DNA of 7,839 nt. Origin: Sphingomonadales bacterium UBA6171 (GTDB lineage: Bacteria > Pseudomonadota > Alphaproteobacteria > Sphingomonadales > Sphingomonadaceae). How positions within the stretch are numbered: the first letter of the stretch is position 1; each line of letters begins with the position of its first letter. This document shows positions 6,271 through 7,839 of this stretch, piece after piece. The translations under genes and the position numbers were made by a program. The DNA lies in the NCBI GenBank assembly GCA_002422985.1, contig DITZ01000097.1, positions 4,225 through 12,063 of the forward strand, written 5' to 3'. The notes below the pieces were generated by a model. It was not told the DNA's origin and ran no database searches. It was given only the letters and a program-made list of their open reading frames with translations.

Positions 6271-7500
6271 ATGTCTTACATATCTGCTTACAAATCCATC
6301 GCCTTGATGACGGCTGCGGCCGTTGCCTTTATTGCGGTGCCGGCCAGCGCTCTGGATGCGCAAAAGGGCTCGCTGCCCATGGCCCTCTCGCCAAAGTCCG
6401 TGGTCGGCAAAAAGGGCGACCTGGTGTTCAAGGCGCAGAGCCTGATCGTCGGCGTCACCTCGACCGCCACGCTGGTTGCCGGCGGAGACCCCCGCTATCT
6501 CGCAACGCCCGCCAAGGATGGCGTGGTTGCGCTCATCATGGAATATGCGAACGGCGACGCCTATATCTGCTCGGGCAGCCTGATTGATCGCATGACGATC
6601 CTCACCGCCGGTCACTGCGTCAGCAGCGGCTATGGCACGGAACAGCCGGTGAATGTCACCGCCTATTTCCGCAACTCCGCCGCCGATGGCCTTGATCCGC
6701 ACTTCACGCAGGTCTCCGCCACGCGCACCGTGTCGAAGATCATGGTGAACGAAAATTATACCGGCCAGGTGATCGACCAGAACGACATCGCCGCTCTGCG
6801 CCTCTCCACCGCCGCGCCGTCCTGGGCACCGGCCTATGCGCTCTATGACCCGACCGACCTTGCCGGGACGGATTATGATATCACCGGCTGGGGCAACCGC
6901 TCTTCCATTGGCGGCAGCTACGGCTGGACCAGCGGCACGCCGGCTGGCCGCATGCGCGAGGGCGACAACACTTATACCACCACCTGGGGCGATGCGGCCT
7001 GGGGCGGCTTCTTCACCGATCGCGATCCGGTAACGGGCTATGCCTTCTGGGATGACAACAGCGGCGCCTTCGCGGCGGCCGACTATGATGACAGCTGGAT
7101 TTCAGACTTCGACAATGGCCTTGCCGCCAATGATCAACATTGTCTGCTCGGCAGCGACTTTGGCACGCTGGCCTTCTGCGACACCGGCCTTGGCGCCGAT
7201 GAAGTCAGCTCGGCTGGTGGTGATTCCGGCGGCCCGCAGTTTGTGGACGGCAAAATCGCGTCGGTCACCTCCTATGGCTACAGCTTCGGCCCCGGCTATG
7301 GCGACGTTGACGTGTATCTGAACAACAGCTTCGGCGAAGGCAATGGCTTCGTTCCCGTCTATCTGCACCGTGATTTCATCGCGGCGGCCATGGCGGTGCC
7401 GGAACCGGCCACCTGGGGCCTGATGATCGCCGGCTTCGGCATGGTCGGCTATGCCGCCCGCCGCCGCAAGCGCGGCGACATGGCGCGCGTGACCGCCTGA
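6271..7500 (+). CDS. Exported trypsin-like (S1) serine protease with PEP-CTERM-type sorting tail
   Basis: This is a secreted or surface-held endopeptidase. The 409-residue product has a signal peptide (about 1-27, ending VPASA before LD) and an S1 domain with His115 in LTAGHCV, Asp172 in NDIAALRLS and Ser319 in GGDSGGP. A Cys in YICSGSL pairs in family fashion with the Cys after His115. Asp to Ser spans 147 residues, longer than in classical trypsins, because of a Gly/Asp/Trp/Tyr-rich insert. At the C-terminus VPEPATWG (PEP at 377-379), a helix LMIAGFGMVGYAA and RRRKR form a PEPxxW-type exosortase-dependent sorting signal, with eight further residues after the basic cluster. Start 6271 is chosen over the in-frame ATG at 6259 because the purine run at 6261-6268 then serves as its ribosome site and the signal peptide begins normally. 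It follows the luxR-type gene and faces gcvPB. Confidence 0.93.
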   Translation: MSYISAYKSIALMTAAAVAFIAVPASALDAQKGSLPMALSPKSVVGKKGDLVFKAQSLIVGVTSTATLVAGGDPRYLATPAKDGVVALIMEYANGDAYICSGSLIDRMTILTAGHCVSSGYGTEQPVNVTAYFRNSAADGLDPHFTQVSATRTVSKIMVNENYTGQVIDQNDIAALRLSTAAPSWAPAYALYDPTDLAGTDYDITGWGNRSSIGGSYGWTSGTPAGRMREGDNTYTTTWGDAAWGGFFTDRDPVTGYAFWDDNSGAFAAADYDDSWISDFDNGLAANDQHCLLGSDFGTLAFCDTGLGADEVSSAGGDSGGPQFVDGKIASVTSYGYSFGPGYGDVDVYLNNSFGEGNGFVPVYLHRDFIAAAMAVPEPATWGLMIAGFGMVGYAARRRKRGDMARVTA

Positions 7501-7517
7501 TCATCTGACAGGCCAAG

Positions 7518-7544
7518 AAAAATGCGGCCTGAAAAAATGCGGCC
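7518..7544. repeat. Short direct repeat at the base of the terminator
   Basis: AAAAATGCGGCC occurs at 7518-7529 and again at 7533-7544, a 15-base period. The second copy is the A tract plus left arm of the strong hairpin, so the first looks like a duplicated, orphaned half. The first copy can also pair weakly: CAGGCC at 7509-7514 with GGCCTG at 7526-7531. Confidence 0.6.
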
Positions 7545-7574
7545 GGGAAGCAACTGCTTCCCGGCCGCTGTTTT
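7532..7574. terminator. Strong bidirectional intrinsic terminator
   Basis: A perfect 13-base-pair stem (7539-7551 with 7556-7568) closes on an AACT loop. It is preceded by six A residues (7532-7537) and followed by TGTTTT (7569-7574), so both strands read as a GC-rich hairpin followed by a U-rich run. It lies between the convergent protease and gcvPB genes and should end both transcripts. Confidence 0.9.
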
Positions 7575-7623
7575 CCTGGGCCAGGCCCCATTCCTTTTGC
7601 CGGGCCAATTGCCTGCGCCGGGC

Positions 7624-7839
7624 TTATTCCGCCGCCGCCTGTTCCGCCGCCGCCTGCCAGCTGAGCACGGGCGCGCGCGCGGCACGGGTTTCGTCCAGCC
7701 GGGCGCGCGGCGCGAAATGCGGCGCATTCCGGAAGCGCGCGGTTTCGCCCGCCCTGGCCGCCGCCGCCAAAGACCGCATCGTGGCGATGAACTCGTCCAG
7801 CCGCGCCTTTGATTCCGTCTCGGTCGGCTCCACCAGCAT
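7624..7839 (-). CDS. gcvPB: Glycine dehydrogenase (decarboxylating) subunit 2, C-terminal end only
   Basis: This is the end of the P protein of the glycine cleavage system, which decarboxylates glycine using pyridoxal phosphate and passes the aminomethyl group to the lipoylated H protein. The 71 visible residues begin MLVEPTETESKARLDEFIATMRSL in effect (EPTE-x-E-xK-xxLD is a family signature near the C-terminus) and continue with FRNAPHFAPRARLDETRAAR. Such a tail fits the two-gene form (gcvPA/gcvPB) common in alphaproteobacteria better than the single long gcvP, though the rest is outside the window. The Met at the window edge is internal. The last ten residues are two copies of QAAAE, encoded by a 15-base tandem repeat. 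The gene converges with the protease gene, with the two-way terminator between them. Confidence 0.85.
   Translation of the reverse strand: MLVEPTETESKARLDEFIATMRSLAAAARAGETARFRNAPHFAPRARLDETRAARAPVLSWQAAAEQAAAE
7627..7656. repeat. Perfect 15-base tandem duplication at the gcvPB 3' end
   Basis: TTCCGCCGCCGCCTG is present twice in tandem (7627-7641 and 7642-7656). Each copy encodes QAAAE on the minus strand, immediately before the TAA stop. The unit is a multiple of three and itself contains GCC triplet repeats, consistent with replication slippage that leaves the frame intact. Confidence 0.9.

Noticed and set aside
7522..7812. 96-codon plus-strand frame running through the terminator and gcvPB
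   Set aside because: It begins inside an intrinsic terminator and continues antisense to gcvPB.

Overview
The window is GC-rich and densely packed with ordinary chromosomal genes. It looks alphaproteobacterial and most likely comes from a sphingomonad. The pointers are a PEPxxW-type C-terminal sorting tail on an exported protease, a LuxR regulator of a kind I associate with that order, a ccoI-ccoS maturation pair for cbb3 oxidase, and a split glycine-decarboxylase gene (gcvPB type). No tRNA, rRNA, CRISPR array, insertion sequence or phage gene is visible, and no stretch longer than 300 bases lacks a gene.

Layout, left to right. (1) Positions 1-2255, plus strand: the 3' part of ccoI (copper P-type ATPase), then ccoS, then a small unrecognised Cys/His-containing exported-type protein. 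The three are chained by two 4-base ATGA stop/start overlaps. This is the end of a cytochrome cbb3 oxidase assembly cluster; the oxidase genes and ccoG/H would lie to the left. (2) Positions 2380-4410, plus: an exported S9 prolyl-oligopeptidase-family serine peptidase with an N-terminal beta-propeller and a C-terminal alpha/beta-hydrolase domain. (3) Positions 4411-4552: a convergent intergenic region with two hairpins and a short direct repeat. (4) Positions 4553-5098, minus: msrA. (5) Positions 5099-5343: a divergent promoter region between msrA and a LuxR regulator, carrying a 20-base dyad over a possible msrA -10. (6) Positions 5344-6111, plus: a LuxR-type regulator with an autoinducer-binding domain and no synthase gene in view. 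(7) Positions 6271-7500, plus: an exported trypsin-like protease with a PEP-CTERM-type anchor. (8) A strong two-way terminator near 7532-7574. (9) Positions 7624-7839, minus: the 3' end of gcvPB, cut by the window edge.

How the parts work together. The first three genes are almost certainly co-translated and serve copper delivery and assembly of a low-oxygen terminal oxidase. The other genes look like independent housekeeping or secreted-enzyme units. The LuxR regulator sits immediately upstream of, and in the same direction as, the surface protease, so regulation of that protease is a reasonable but unproven idea. I did not find a convincing new multi-gene system. The best candidates for something undescribed are the small gene coupled to ccoS and the LuxR/protease pair.
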